From the NCBI RefSeq assembly GCF_024679095.1, contig NC_066517.1, positions 3,921,798-3,985,797 of the forward strand: a stretch of DNA of 64,000 nt, in the 5' to 3' direction. This document shows positions 12,118-55,370 of this stretch, piece by piece. This stretch comes from Eriocheir sinensis. Its lineage: Eukaryota > Arthropoda > Malacostraca > Decapoda > Varunidae. The first letter of the stretch is position 1, and the number at the start of each line of letters is the position of its first letter. The position numbers and the translations under genes were made by a program. Below the pieces are notes generated by a model that searched no databases, was not told where the DNA came from, and saw nothing but the letters and a program-made list of their open reading frames with translations.

Positions 12118-12474
12118 CACATGATCCCTTTTTCACGGAAAAAGGTAAACTCGATGCGGCAACGTCTAAGGTCATATGACACCGAAGAGCAGGCAGAAAA
12201 TATAAAGAAATGCAAGTTGAGAAAAGAAATAAGAAGAAATAAGTTAAGAAATGAGATATAAGACATTAATTAATGAGTGTTTTTTATTTGTTATGCTACT
12301 CTGACGAGAGAAAAAAATTCAGTTTTCTCGGTGTAACTCGGGAACTAATAGACGTATGAGGAATTTGAAGATACCATAAGAATCCTCACTAAATTCCGCT
12401 TCGGAGCATATAATCGGCTAAAAGATGGCCCACAAAATTTCGAGCCGCAGATTTCTCAAGAATCGGAGGAATGG

Positions 12475-12523
<49 letters not shown>

Positions 12524-12884
12524 TACGATCCCTTTTCACGGAAAAGGTAAACTCGATGCGGCAACGTCTAAGGTCATATGACACCGAAGAGCAGGCAGAA
12601 AATATAAAGAAATGCAAGTTGAGAAAAGAAATAAGAAGAAATAAGTTAAGAAATGAGATATAAGACATTAATTAATGAGTGTTTTTTATTTGTTATGCTA
12701 CTCTGACGAGAGAAAAAAAATTCAGTTTTCTCGGTGTAACTCGGGAACTAATAGACGTATGAGGAATTTGAAGATACCATAAGAATCCTCACTAAATTCC
12801 GCTTCGGAGCATATAATCGGCTAAAAAAGATGGCCCACAAAATTTCGAGCTAGCCGCAGATTTCTCAAGAATCGGAGGGGAATG

Positions 12885-12951
<67 letters not shown>

Positions 12952-13190
12952 ATCCCTTTTTCACGGAAAAAGGTAAATTCGATCAGAAAAAAAAAAAAGA
13001 CTTGGTGCTGCAGTGTTTAGGGTTAGATGGCACCAAATAACCGGAGTAAAAAAAAAATATATATAAGTTGAGGAAAGAAATAAGAAGAAACAAGTTGAGA
13101 AATGAGAAATAAGAAGATAATGATACAATACATCCAGCAAAAACTTAAATAATTTATCGAGTCTTACGTTCAATGGCGATTTTTTATTTT
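11485..13190. repeat. ~392-bp tandem satellite, right array
   Basis: Inverted counterpart of 2420-4010. (CA)n runs lie at about 11690-11725, 12086-12114, 12477-12522 and 12887-12949. Their lengths differ from the mirrored (GT)n runs, as expected for independent slippage or assembly error. Confidence 0.9.
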
Positions 13191-13612
13191 ATTTTCGGAC
13201 TTGCATTAGAGAGTAAATTCATATTTCAGCCTGGTCATTAACCTAATGTCCTTAACCTTTTCCGTGATTATAATCTGGTGGTCATTCGAGGGTCAAAGAA
13301 AGATCTTATCTTAACCCTTCAAGTATCCCTTCTCCCGTCACCCCCCCCCCCCCCTCCCTGCTGGGCACCCCTACTCCCGTCACCTTCTCGCTTCCGTACG
13401 CTAGTCCGAGAGGGGGTGAGGGGGGGGGGGGGGGGAGCGGTAAAAGAGATGGGTGTGTGTGTGTGTGGGGGGTTAGGGGGTCTAGATACCCCTCTTCCGT
13501 AACCCCGCAAATTACCCCCCCACTGTAACCCTGCTGACCGCAGACCCCCCCAACCCCCACTTCCAGTCCCCCCCACTTCCACATTACCCCCACTTCCGTA
13601 CATTTGTTACTA

Positions 13613-13915
13613 CTACTTCTCTTCTTGATTTCTCCGCCTCAGTTTCTTTCTTTTTCCTTTCTGGTTTCATTCCTTACTTTCTTCCTTATCCTCATTTCTC
13701 CTCTTCTTCCTAATTTCTCCTCAGTTTCTTTCTTTTTCCCTTTCTTGTTTCCTTCCTTCCTTTCTTCTTTTTCCTAACCTCTCTTCTTGATATCTCCTCC
13801 TCAATTTCTTTCTTTTTCCTTTCTGGTTTCATTTCTTACTTTCTTTCTTATCCTCATTTCTCCTCTTCCCGATTTCTCCTCTTCATTTCTTCCTGATATC
13901 TCTTTTCTTACTCAC
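13613..13915. repeat. Pyrimidine-rich tract on the right flank
   Basis: TTTCCTTTCTGGTTTC-like blocks repeat at irregular spacing. The same type of sequence, in the same orientation, lies left of the inverted element at about 1815-1930. Confidence 0.7.
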
Positions 13916-14400
13916 CTTTGTTTACGTTCATGTGACTTGTAATAATAATAATAGTAATAACAAGGTTCCAATGCTTCTTTCACGGCACTCACCACGGTAA
14001 AGTCACCCCGTTGCGTTGTCTGAATACGTTGTGTCATCTACATCGCAACACGTATACGCTATAGGGGATTCATTACGTGCCTGCGCCTGCCTTCCGAGCC
14101 GAACTTTTGGTGCCTTAAATGGAATCTAACCCAAAGCGGAACAAAAGCCAAAACAAAAGACGATCTCGACCCAGTGTTACTCCCTCGTGCCTTGCCTAAC
14201 GTTACAAGCAGGAAAAATAACTCTATCTTTATCTTTATATTTATGTCTATTTTTATATATATTTATCTCTCGCCTTTGTATTGTATTTCTGTATGTATGT
14301 TTCCAATTTTAGGTATCGTTACACAAACCTATTTCTATGTAACTATCTCTCATTCTATCTATCTATCTTTATATCTATATTTATATATCTGTTTTTTTTT
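13916..14400. other. Non-coding stretch with a locally repeated segment
   Basis: A block near 13965-14050 (TTTCACGGCACTCACCACGG and onward) recurs near 14920-14995 at about 80-90% identity by eye. The rest is AT-rich sequence with short TATC repeats. No gene is recognised. Confidence 0.55.
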
Positions 14401-14595
14401 TCACGTCTTGGCCTATTGCGCCGGTAGGCTTCTTCCCGGTGGGTCCTGATGGTCGGCCCAGCCCGTTCTGGCGCAGGCGAGTGTTTATAGTGGCGCCATC
14501 TTGCATTGGCTCATGCTGCCCTCCCGGAGCTCATCTTTAATCCTAGAATCTAGAGTCCGGGTTGATAGGTGGTCTTCTGGACAGCATGTGGGTAG
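14401..14595 (+). repeat. GC-rich island, candidate interspersed repeat
   Basis: A compact GC-rich block (starting CACGTCTTGGCC, ending CAGCATGTGGGTAG) interrupts ATCT-rich DNA that resumes on the other side. That pattern fits an inserted short interspersed element. I could not find clear box A/B motifs or a target duplication. Confidence 0.35.
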
Positions 14596-15000
14596 TAAAT
14601 CTATGTCTATCTTTCTATGTAACCATCAATGTTCTTGTATGTATCTATCTGTCATCTTCGATATACACGCAAAAATCTGTATCTATCTATTTATATCTAT
14701 GTCTCTATCTACCTGTCTGCCTATCTATATATCTATCACCTGTGTATCGTATTCTAAAAGTCTAGTTATCATCTTCGATATCGCTGCACTCAAACTATCT
14801 ATCTATCTATCCTTCTGTCTATCTATATGCGTGACTCAACACACCTCTAGACCATATTTTAGGCGTCAATAACCATTACTGGGAGCCCTGCAGCACTTCC
14901 CATACCCTTATATTTTTTTTTCCACGGTCCTCACCACGGTAATGTCACCCCGTTGCGTTGGCTGAATATCTTGCGTTATGGACACTGCAACACTCCATAG
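14596..15000. repeat. Degenerate (ATCT)n DNA
   Basis: Imperfect ATCT/TATC repeats with short unique islands. Open frames here are repeat-driven. Confidence 0.7.
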
Positions 15001-15370
15001 GTTCTCTTACTTTTTCCGTTCTGGTTTCCTTCCTTCCTTCTTATTCCTGATTTCTTCTTCTTCTTCTTCTTTTTCCTGAATTCTCCTCATTTCTTCCCAA
15101 TTTCTCTTTATTCTCTCGCATTCTTCCTTCTCTTAATTCATTCGTTACCTTCCTTGTCTCCTTCCTTCCTTCCTTCCTATTCCTTAATTTCTCTTCTTCT
15201 TGTTTTCTCCCCTTCGTTTCTTCCCAGTTTCTCTTCATTTTCTCTAATTTTTCATTCTTTTTATTCACTCGGTTTCCTTCCATCTTTCCCTTTTCCTTAT
15301 TTCTCTTCTTCTTGATTTCTTCTCCTAATTTCCTCCCCAATATCTCTTCATTTCCTCATTCTTCATTTTC
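15001..15370. repeat. Pyrimidine-rich TTCC/TTCT low-complexity tract
   Basis: Continuous C/T-rich sequence; the complementary Lys/Glu-rich frame is an artefact. Confidence 0.8.
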
Positions 15371-15859
15371 TTCATCCAGTTCGTTCCCCCTGTCATGAAT
15401 CATCTTCATACACGCTCACATATCACGTTCTCCTTTACTTATGATCCTCTGACATACATTATTTTTTTAACGGTAATACTCGGGAACTTCCACGAGGTGA
15501 GGCGCGTCGATATTACTCAAGGTATGCGAGGCTTTCCAGGTAAGCTTTGATCGTTCCGTTAATTCGCTGTGATACACTATTCCCTCCTTCCTACCTGGGT
15601 GCTGATGATTAGTGATTGTGTTTTTATTCCTAAGTTTCCCAGATTTGTTAATAACCTGCGAGACACGTTTCCTTCCTACCTCTGTTACTATGATTGTTTT
15701 TATTGCTTTGGTTCACACGTGTGCTAATATCCTGCTATACACCTTCCCCTCCGACCTGTGTAGCGGTGGTGGTGGTGGTGGTGGTGTATGTAGCACGTGT
15801 TTTGGTGCTCACACTCGTCACCTCCACCGCCTCTGACCCACAAATGGTATATTGATATT
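15371..15859. other. Unassigned sequence with a short (GGT)n
   Basis: Mostly unique sequence, with a short GGT run near 15766-15785. I see no coding or RNA signal. Confidence 0.5.
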
Positions 15860-16347
15860 CAGAGATGGAGTGATAACATGAGTTGTGTATTCGAATACGA
15901 ATACTTCAAATTTCAACGAATACGAATTCGAAAATACTGAAATGGTTTTATTTCGAACACAAATTCGAATACTTCTTGAAAATATTCAAGAATACATTCA
16001 TGAATACTTTTAATTGAAAAAATACCTTCTTGACGTAATTGGGTACAGCACTGTTCTAAAGTCATGCAACAGTACAATGAGCTCATGAACCTGTACTGTA
16101 CACGATCATTACGCGTCTGCCCAGGAAGCTGGAGTTGTAAGGAACAGCGGCTGTTATTTCTGATGATAAACTTTTAAGTATTCGTCAGATTTTTCGCAGA
16201 ATAGAAATACTTTTCCCTTGTATTGGAATACGAATGAGAATACTTGGATTTTTATCAGTAATTATTTGAATACGAATACGAATACACCTAAATACGGTTT
16301 TCGAATGTATTCGAATGCGAATACCGAATACGAATACTTCATCCCTG
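15860..16347. mobile_element. hAT-like MITE with GAATAC/GTATTC subterminal repeats
   Basis: 488 bp with terminal inverted repeats CAGAGATGGAGT and CAGGGATGAAGT, the CAGRGRTG type of hAT elements. The flanking 8-mers are TTGATATT and GTGATGTT (6 of 8 identical), fitting an aged 8-bp target duplication. Many copies of near-palindromic TATTCGAATACG lie beside both ends. There is no transposase, so it is non-autonomous. Confidence 0.65.
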
Positions 16348-16418
16348 GTGATGTTATTGTTGTTTGCAGGTGGTAGTGGTGGTCGTGATGGAAGTAAGGG
16401 TAATTGTAGTAATGGTAG

Positions 16419-16419
<1 letters not shown>

Positions 16420-16472
<53 letters not shown>

Positions 16473-16492
16473 AAGTAGTAGTAGTAGTAGTG
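16420..16492. repeat. (GTT)n followed by (AGT)n
   Basis: GTT triplets from 16420 to 16472, then AGT triplets to 16492. Confidence 0.95.
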
Positions 16493-16616
16493 GTGATGGT
16501 GGTTGTGGTGTTGTTGTTAGTGGTGTTGGTGGTGGTAGTGGAGGTGGCAGGTGTTTTGGTGTCCACGCTCGCCACCTCCTCCTCCTCCTCCTCAGTCACA
16601 CAAAAGCCTCCCGACA

Positions 16617-16663
16617 ATGGCCTCGCAACTCCTCGCCTTCGGACCCTCGCAGGGACAGCTCAG
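16617..16663 (+). other. Possible orphan coding exon
   Basis: An ATG opens a 15-codon frame (MASQLLAFGPSQGQL) that ends at CAG followed by a good donor, GTGAGG. It would leave phase 2, which does not fit the frame of the exon at 23472. It is therefore not part of the importin-alpha-like model as I built it. It could be an alternative first exon or chance. Confidence 0.15.
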
Positions 16664-16760
16664 GTGAGGGCGCCGCGTCGCACCTGCCGTCACCTTGCTA
16701 ATTGATCGATAAACGCCGTCAATAATAAAGGCGGTGCTGTTACTGCTGGGGCTGCTTGTT

Positions 16761-17380
<620 letters not shown>

Positions 17381-17397
17381 GATGATGATACTACCAT

Positions 17398-17560
17398 AGC
17401 TGGGCACGATAACAGAAAACCTTATTCCCGATACCCGATAACTGATAATGGAAAGCCTTATCGGCAATAACCGATATTCGGTAGCTGGAGACACAAATAT
17501 AGGCGATAACCGATACCCGATACCCGATATAAAGCCACAATTCCGATACTAGCTAGCGAT
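17398..17560. repeat. CGATAACCGATACC-type repeats, candidate hAT end
   Basis: Starts near a hAT-like GCTGGGCACGATAAC sequence and carries repeated CGATAACCGATACC motifs. The structure resembles the subterminal repeats of the MITEs nearby, but I found no partner end. Confidence 0.35.
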
Positions 17561-19143
<1,583 letters not shown>

Positions 19144-19415
19144 TCCTCATCATCTTCTTTTTCTCCTCCTCCTCCAACTACTAATGCTTATACTAATACC
19201 ACCACTATCACCACTACCACCACCACCACCACCATCACTACCTGCAACACAAACAGACCAAAAAAATACCGCCCCAGTAAAAAATATAGGAAAAATCATG
19301 CAACCAAAATACACAACACATCGCATTCTCCCTTCAGGCCAATCAATGCTTCCCTTTCACTCACTCTTATACCGCACAAAAAACTTCACAACTGGGCATC
19401 GATTTCCGCCCATTG

Positions 19416-19418
<3 letters not shown>

Positions 19419-19482
<64 letters not shown>
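19419..19482. repeat. (GA)32
   Basis: Pure GA run abutting the 3' end of a minus-strand LINE at 19484. Confidence 0.97.
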
Positions 19483-19483
<1 letters not shown>

Positions 19484-19486
<3 letters not shown>

Positions 19487-20177
19487 CATTGATTTACATA
19501 GAAAATCAGACCACACAGACCCCATGGTCCAGACTTGGTGGTCTGTCCTTAAACCTAAGTGATTTTACATTAATCAGAAGACTCCAAAACGTTGCATTTC
19601 TACTCTAGTTGATATTAAGTTGAAGGAAGTGACGGTCGAGCTTATTTTTGAAGGAGTCAATCGTGTAACACTGGACCACTGATGGTGGAAGCTTATTCCA
19701 TTCTCGCACTATAACGTTGGTGAAGAAAAATTTGGTGCAGTCTGAATTTACTTGTCTACATCTGAGTTTTACGCCATTGTTCCTCGTGCGCAAAGTGTCA
19801 TCGATCATAAACAATGTTGATCTGTCTACATTCGTGAAACCATTAAGTATTTTAAAACATTCGATCAGTTTTCCTCGGAGGCGACGTTTCTCAAGAGAGA
19901 ACATGTTAAGGGTAGAAAGCCTTTCTTCGTAGGATTTGTTGCGCAAGGAAGGGATCATTTTTGTTGCCCGACGCTGAACACCTTCTAATTTAGCAATATC
20001 CTTTGCATGGTGGGGAGACCAAAACTGTACCGCATATTCCAAGTGGGGTCTGACTAAACTGTTGTAGAGCGGGAGTATTACATCTTTATTCTTGAATACA
20101 AAGTTTCTTTTAATGAAGCCCAACATTCTGTTCGCTTTATTTGCTGCATCGATGAGAGAGAGTAGGGCATTAGACAA
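19484..20177 (-). pseudogene. CR1-like LINE, 3' end with RT C-terminal region
   Basis: The open frame 20177-19605 covers the part of a CR1-like reverse transcriptase after the catalytic core. Blocks in order are ANKANRMLGFIKRNF, LYNSLVRPHLEYAVQFWSP, GVQRRATKMIP, EKRRLRGKLIECFK and a final FKNKLDRHF. The 190-codon stretch has no stop. The catalytic YADD/FADD part is missing because the copy is 5'-truncated at a GGTA minisatellite. The ~120-bp 3' UTR (19484-19604) resembles that of the copy at 32838-33778. Confidence 0.85.
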
Positions 20178-20184
20178 GCCAGGT

Positions 20185-20797
20185 AAGGAAAGTCAGGTAG
20201 ATGGGTATGTAAGGTAAGGGAAGGGAAGGTATGCAGGTAAGGTAAGTAGATTGGTAAGTAGGTAAGTAAATAGATAGGGATGGGGCAGGATGGTAGGTAC
20301 ATGGGTAAGCACTAAGCAGATTGGTAAGTGGGTGTAAGGGTAGGCAAGAAGGTAAAATAGACAGGTAAGTAGTTAAGTATGTAGGTAGGTCAGTAGGGAA
20401 GGTTAGGTAAGAGTAAACAGGTTAGATGGTGGGTAGGTTAAGTTATGTAGGTAGAAAGGTGGGGAGGTCGGTAGGTAAGGTTAGGTAAGAGGTGGGTAGG
20501 TTAGGTGGGTAGGCTGGTAGGTAAGGTAAGGTTAGGTAGGTAGACAGGTGGGCAGGTTAGATTTGGTAAGTAGACAGGTGGGCAGGCTAGGTTTGGTAAG
20601 TAGACAGGTGGGTAGGTTGGTAGGTGAGGTAAGGTTAGGTAGGTAGACAGGTGGGTAGGTTGGTAGGTAAGGTATGGTTAGGTAGGTAGGCAGGTGGGCA
20701 GGTTAGGTAAGGGTAGGTAAAGGTAGACAGGTGAGTAGCTGCGTAGGTTAGGTACGGGGAGACAGGTCGGTAGGTCAGGTGGTGGGTAGGTGGGCAG
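20185..20797. repeat. GGTA-rich minisatellite, left part
   Basis: Degenerate units of GGTAGGTAAG and GGTGGGTAGGTT type on the + strand. It continues at 22161-22245, so it is split by the hAT-like element at 20798. Confidence 0.85.
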
Positions 20798-22160
20798 CAG
20801 GGGTGTACCGATATATGAGTATCGGTATCGGCAGTATTCGGTCCATTTTTAAAGTGTCAGTATCGTCTGATTTACTGCCGATACTGCCGTTGCCTAAAAT
20901 AAATTTACCAGGCCGCGTATTACTCGTTGCAAGTTATTTTGTTAAGCAGAAATTTGATGTTTTATGGTGCTGAAAAATGAATTATTGGTATTACTACATT
21001 ATCTAGTATACTATATTGAGTACACGGTGCCTAGTAATACAGACATTTATTACTGGTCACCGTCTGTTGCCGTGGACGTGTTGGAGACATGGTGATGGTG
21101 GTGGGTGCGGGCCCTGCCAGCCCTCGCCCCTCGCACGGCCTCGTCCTGCAGGGAGTGGAGTCTACCGCGGGCTGCCTGCGTGATGGCGTAAAGTCAAAGT
21201 TTCCCAGATTTTATATTATTTTTATTAATGATAGTTCTTGACACGTATAAGACTTTCTTCTGACAAGTGATTTAGAAATAACATTTTTTATAGTCTTGAG
21301 ACTCGCAGTATCACTGGTAATTTGGCGCGTCATGCTTGAGTGGTGGCCATCTGCGTACTTGCTGAGTCAAAGATACGACGGTTGCCACTCGTGAGGGTGA
21401 CTCATTAAACCTGAGTGTATTATTAAATGGCCATTATGAATGAGACTGAAAATTATATATACATACTGCATGGTCACAATGAACTGTGTGAAATATTTTG
21501 AAATACATTTGGGAGCACAGTCATTATCATTATTCCTCCCAGCACTGAACCTGTTTGGATTTACCGTGATATGTTACATCATGCTGAATTGATTCCAATC
21601 TTATATTTCTCCAAACCTGAAACCTCAGCTACGGAGTATTACTCATGTCCGGAGATTTAAACTTGACGAGTCTTCATGTCAAATACTCAAGTTAGCTCCT
21701 ACGTCAGCAAAGGGACAAAAATAAAGCTATAAAACATCATTGGTATGATATATCGTTTAGCTACATTCGTAATGTTATCGACAATGATACAGCGTGACAA
21801 GTTTCCGGGTCGGCTTGTAATTATTGATACCACATGGCTGCTCCTGACAGAGGTCGATTTGAACACGTGACTGAGGACACACAAACTCTGCTATCGGTAT
21901 CGGTATCTATAGTAGTATCGGTATCGACCAATTTTGTAGTATCGGTATCGGCCAATTTTGTAGTATCGGTATCGGCCAATTTTTTATATCGGTATCGGAC
22001 AATTTTCTAGTGTCGGTATTGGCCAATTTTGTAGTATCGGTATCAATAGTAGCCTCAATATTGGCCCAATCTCATAGTATTGGTATCAGTATTAGCATCA
22101 ATATCACCCCAATTTCATAGTATCGGTATCGGTCAAAATTTTGGTATAGGTACATCTCTA
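20798..22160. mobile_element. hAT-like non-autonomous element with TATCGG subterminal repeats
   Basis: 1363 bp. The left end is CAGGGGTGTACCGATA; the reverse complement of the right end is TAGAGATGTACCTATA. Flanking 8-mers GTGGGCAG and GTGGGTGG match at 6 of 8 positions. Copies of TATCGGTATCGG lie near both ends, denser on the right (21890-22150). The interior (21000-21880) has no recognisable transposase. Confidence 0.65.
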
Positions 22161-22245
22161 GTGGGTGGGTTAGCTTGGTAGGTTGGGTGGGTGGGTAGGT
22201 TAGGTAAGGTTAGGAAGGTTAAGTAAGTGTAGACAGGCGGGCAAG
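22161..22245. repeat. GGTA-rich minisatellite, right part
   Basis: Continuation of 20185-20797 after the inserted hAT-like element. Confidence 0.8.
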
Positions 22246-22455
22246 TAAGGAAATGGAGGCCAAGAGTAACCTCGTTTATTGAGTCTATCATTTATTTATC
22301 GCTCTCGTGCCGCTGTGACGTCCGCGTGATGCATAATAGCGTGCTGGGAAGGTGAGGAAGGGAGGGGGGAGGGGGAGGGGGAAAGTGTCGATGAGGTTAT
22401 AGGAAGGACGGAATAGGAAGGGGCATGGGAGGGGAGGCGGAGGTACTAAAGTGAC

Positions 22456-22458
<3 letters not shown>
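22246..22458. other. Unassigned short spacer
   Basis: Unique sequence followed by a G-rich purine tract near 22350-22445; no gene seen. Confidence 0.4.

Positions 22459-22546
<88 letters not shown>
22459..22546. repeat. (GA)44
   Basis: Pure GA dinucleotide run. Confidence 0.97.
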
Positions 22547-22550
<4 letters not shown>

Positions 22551-22643
22551 TAAAGTTAAGGCCATGCAATATTCGCACAGATATGTATACATCCCAGTTA
22601 TCGATGTGTTCGCGGAAATTGCTTGCGGGTCACCGACTGACGC

Positions 22644-22648
<5 letters not shown>

Positions 22649-22707
<59 letters not shown>

Positions 22708-22786
22708 ACACACACGCACACTCACACATCCTTCTTGTGAATGCATTTAACCGTCGGACTTGACAACCCGCCGGCGCTCATTCCGT

Positions 22787-22835
<49 letters not shown>
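22649..22835. repeat. (CA)28 and (GT)22 facing each other
   Basis: CA at 22649-22704 and GT at 22791-22835, separated by about 86 bases. As reverse complements they could form a hairpin. Confidence 0.95.
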
Positions 22836-22839
<4 letters not shown>

Positions 22840-22989
22840 TAATACACCCCCGAGGTAAGGCTCAAGATGAAGGGGAAGAAGATAGAACAAGGGCTGGGGC
22901 AAGGACGGTACAGAACAGGACAGCTCAGGGACAAGGCCTTAAGGGGATGCTGTCACGTCTCTGGGGTACGGGAGGGAAAGCTGAAGGTG

Positions 22990-23471
22990 GTTGAAGGTTA
23001 AGTCACACGGTGCACTCAGACGCTGCGGCGCTGGGTCCCGTGTGGTCGTTACTGCCGCCGCCCGGAACAGTTGGCGTTAGCTGCGGTGCTCCAGGCGGAC
23101 ACTCACGCCTTGTGATGGGCGTCCGAGAGTCAGGCGCCGCGTTGCATTACTTCCGCGTGCCTGGGCTTCTTGCTGCTATTAGTATTGTTGTTGTTATTGC
23201 TGTTAATGTTGGTGTGTGTGTTGGTTGTTGACTTAGTTGAACGGTCATGCTGTGCGTTGGATGTAATGGATTTATTTACACACCAGAGCACACATAAGTT
23301 GCCTTCGCTGTTGGAATAGCCAAGATTTATATTCTTCAATGTGTAGTTATAGCGATTTTTTTTCCCTATACTTAAAACGCTGCATTCCTCATTAGTATTC
23401 TTCGTCGTCCATTTGTTGCTCCTGCTCGTGGCCAGGCCGAGGGTGGGGTGAGCCGCGCCGCCGTCATCTAG
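22990..23471 (+). promoter_or_regulatory. CpG-rich putative 5' region of the importin-alpha-like gene
   Basis: GC- and CpG-rich sequence at about 23000-23160 and 23430-23471 contrasts with the AT-rich surroundings and lies just upstream of the first recognised ATG. I see no clear TATA box. An in-frame TAG directly precedes the ATG. That TAG (CATCTAG) could also serve as a splice acceptor, so a 5' non-coding exon may lie upstream. The role is inferred from position and composition only. Confidence 0.35.
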
Positions 23472-52936
<29,465 letters not shown>

Positions 52937-53367
52937 TGAACGACGAGGATGAGGACGAAGAAGACGAAGAGAAGAAGGAGGAGGAGGGCGAGGAGGAGAA
53001 AAAGGATGAGAAGAAGGCGGAGGAGGACGATGTCGAGAAGGTGATGTTGGATTAGTGAACGACGAGGATGAGGACGAAGAAGACGAAGAGAACGAAGAAA
53101 AATAACTAAAGAGTTGAGAAAAACGATAACAGGAAAATAGAAGGAAGAGGATGCGATTAAAGAGGAGGAAGAGGAAGATTAGAGGGATGAAGATGAGGAA
53201 GAAGACGAGAAAGGAAAGAACTAAGAAGAACGAAAACGCTAAAGAGTAGAGAAAAGCGATAACAGGAAAATAGAAGTAGGAGGATACGATTAAAGAGGAG
53301 GAAGAGGAAGATTAGAGGGACGAAGATGAGGACGAAGACGAGAAAGAAAAGAACTAAGAAGAAAAAA

Positions 53368-54222
<855 letters not shown>

Positions 54223-54499
54223 AGAAGAACGAGAGCACTAAGGAGTAGAGAAAAACGATAAACAGGAAGAGAAGGAAGAAGATGAGATTAAAGAGGAGGA
54301 AGAAGAAGATTAAAGGGACGAAAATGAAGACAAAGACCGAAAGATGAACAAGAACGATAGAATAGAGAAAACGATAAACAGAATAAAAAGGAAGAGGAGG
54401 AAGATTAGAGGGACGAAAATGAGGACGAAGAGGACAAAATAAAGAGTGAATAAGAGGAACAAAGAAGTTGAAAAGAAAAAGAAGAAAGAACGACGAATA

Positions 54500-55120
54500 C
54501 TCAGGTTATAAAAGGAGAAAGAAGATCAGATGAAGTGGGTGACGTGAACTGCATGAGGACAACGATAATAGGAGGAAGAGACTGAGGAGGAGGAAGATGA
54601 AGAGGAGGAGGAAGCATCGTCAACACAACAACGAGACCTGATCATTATAGGAATCGTTTCAACTCATTAGCTTAGCGTCACTCCTGTAATTACTCTCGTT
54701 ATCAACATTCATTATTTATATATTCTAACATAACGAAAGACAACTGTATTTTCGACTAAACATTGTGCCTCGGACGGCGAAGAAATAACAAATATACTCC
54801 ATCAAACCTGAAAATCACCTCGACTTTTCTTTATATCGTTAGGAAATTCAAAGTATTCGAACTTGTGGGATGTTTCGAGGGCAGAGAAACGTATAATTGA
54901 TGACAGGTGAGTCTTTTGCTATTGGCAGCGAAACATCAACTGATACAAGTGCAGCGCCAGATCACAATGTTAACACTTATAACACTCGATGGAAATCTTA
55001 TCACACTAACTACCTACCTATCCAATGGCTCAAGGGAACAACAACAACAACTATTCAACTATCCAATCGAACCCGTGACCGAAGCTCCGTTCTGAGGGTT
55101 CGTTGGTTCTCATGGCTCGA
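54500..55120. other. Unassigned sequence
   Basis: AT-rich to about 54900, then a short open stretch without recognisable similarity. Confidence 0.45.
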
Positions 55121-55136
55121 ACACACGAGCCCCTGA

Positions 55137-55370
55137 GACCGCCGCTGCCCCAGTCTGCTGCTGAGCCTTGGTGGGGGCGGTGTGCTGCTTCCGCTCAAGG
55201 GCACAAACACGGTGCTGGAGGTATTGCAGGGCCCCGAAAGTGGACTGTGTGGCTCCTCGGTGGTGTTTGAAGCCATTTTGGGACGGAGAGGATGCAAGAT
55301 CGCACTAGTGAACGCCGCTGACATGCTGACGGGAGCAGGAAGCTGGGACTGCCTGGGAACACTGAGGTGA
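55137..55370 (+). other. Unassigned GC-rich open stretch
   Basis: An open + frame (from about 55161, first ATG 55182) ends at a CTGAGGTGAGC donor-like site. The minus strand is also open over the same span. I recognise no family on either strand; it may be an exon or a retroelement scrap. Confidence 0.2.

Larger units (their letters stand above)
1931..13612. mobile_element. Giant inverted element with polymerase-B and adenain-like remnants
   Basis: Two arms of about 5.54 kb (1931-7471) and 5.62 kb (7993-13612) are reverse complements around a spacer of about 520 bp. Landmarks mirror each other: a ~392-bp satellite, a LINE endonuclease scrap, a 42-bp tandem repeat, a broken family-B DNA polymerase and a GC-rich inner end. 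The spacer carries a broken cysteine protease read in the same direction as the right-arm polymerase. Protein-primed PolB and adenain-like protease together are hallmarks of Maverick/Polinton elements and adintoviruses. I saw no integrase, packaging ATPase or capsid gene, so this is a rearranged remnant. The outer flanks are similar to each other in direct orientation, as expected for insertion into a repeat. A misassembly or fold-back read is the main alternative. Confidence 0.7.
7993..13612 (-). repeat. Right arm of the inverted repeat
   Basis: Reverse complement of 1931-7471. It keeps longer open segments of the polymerase remnant than the left arm, because fewer single-base deletions break the frame. 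Confidence 0.85.
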
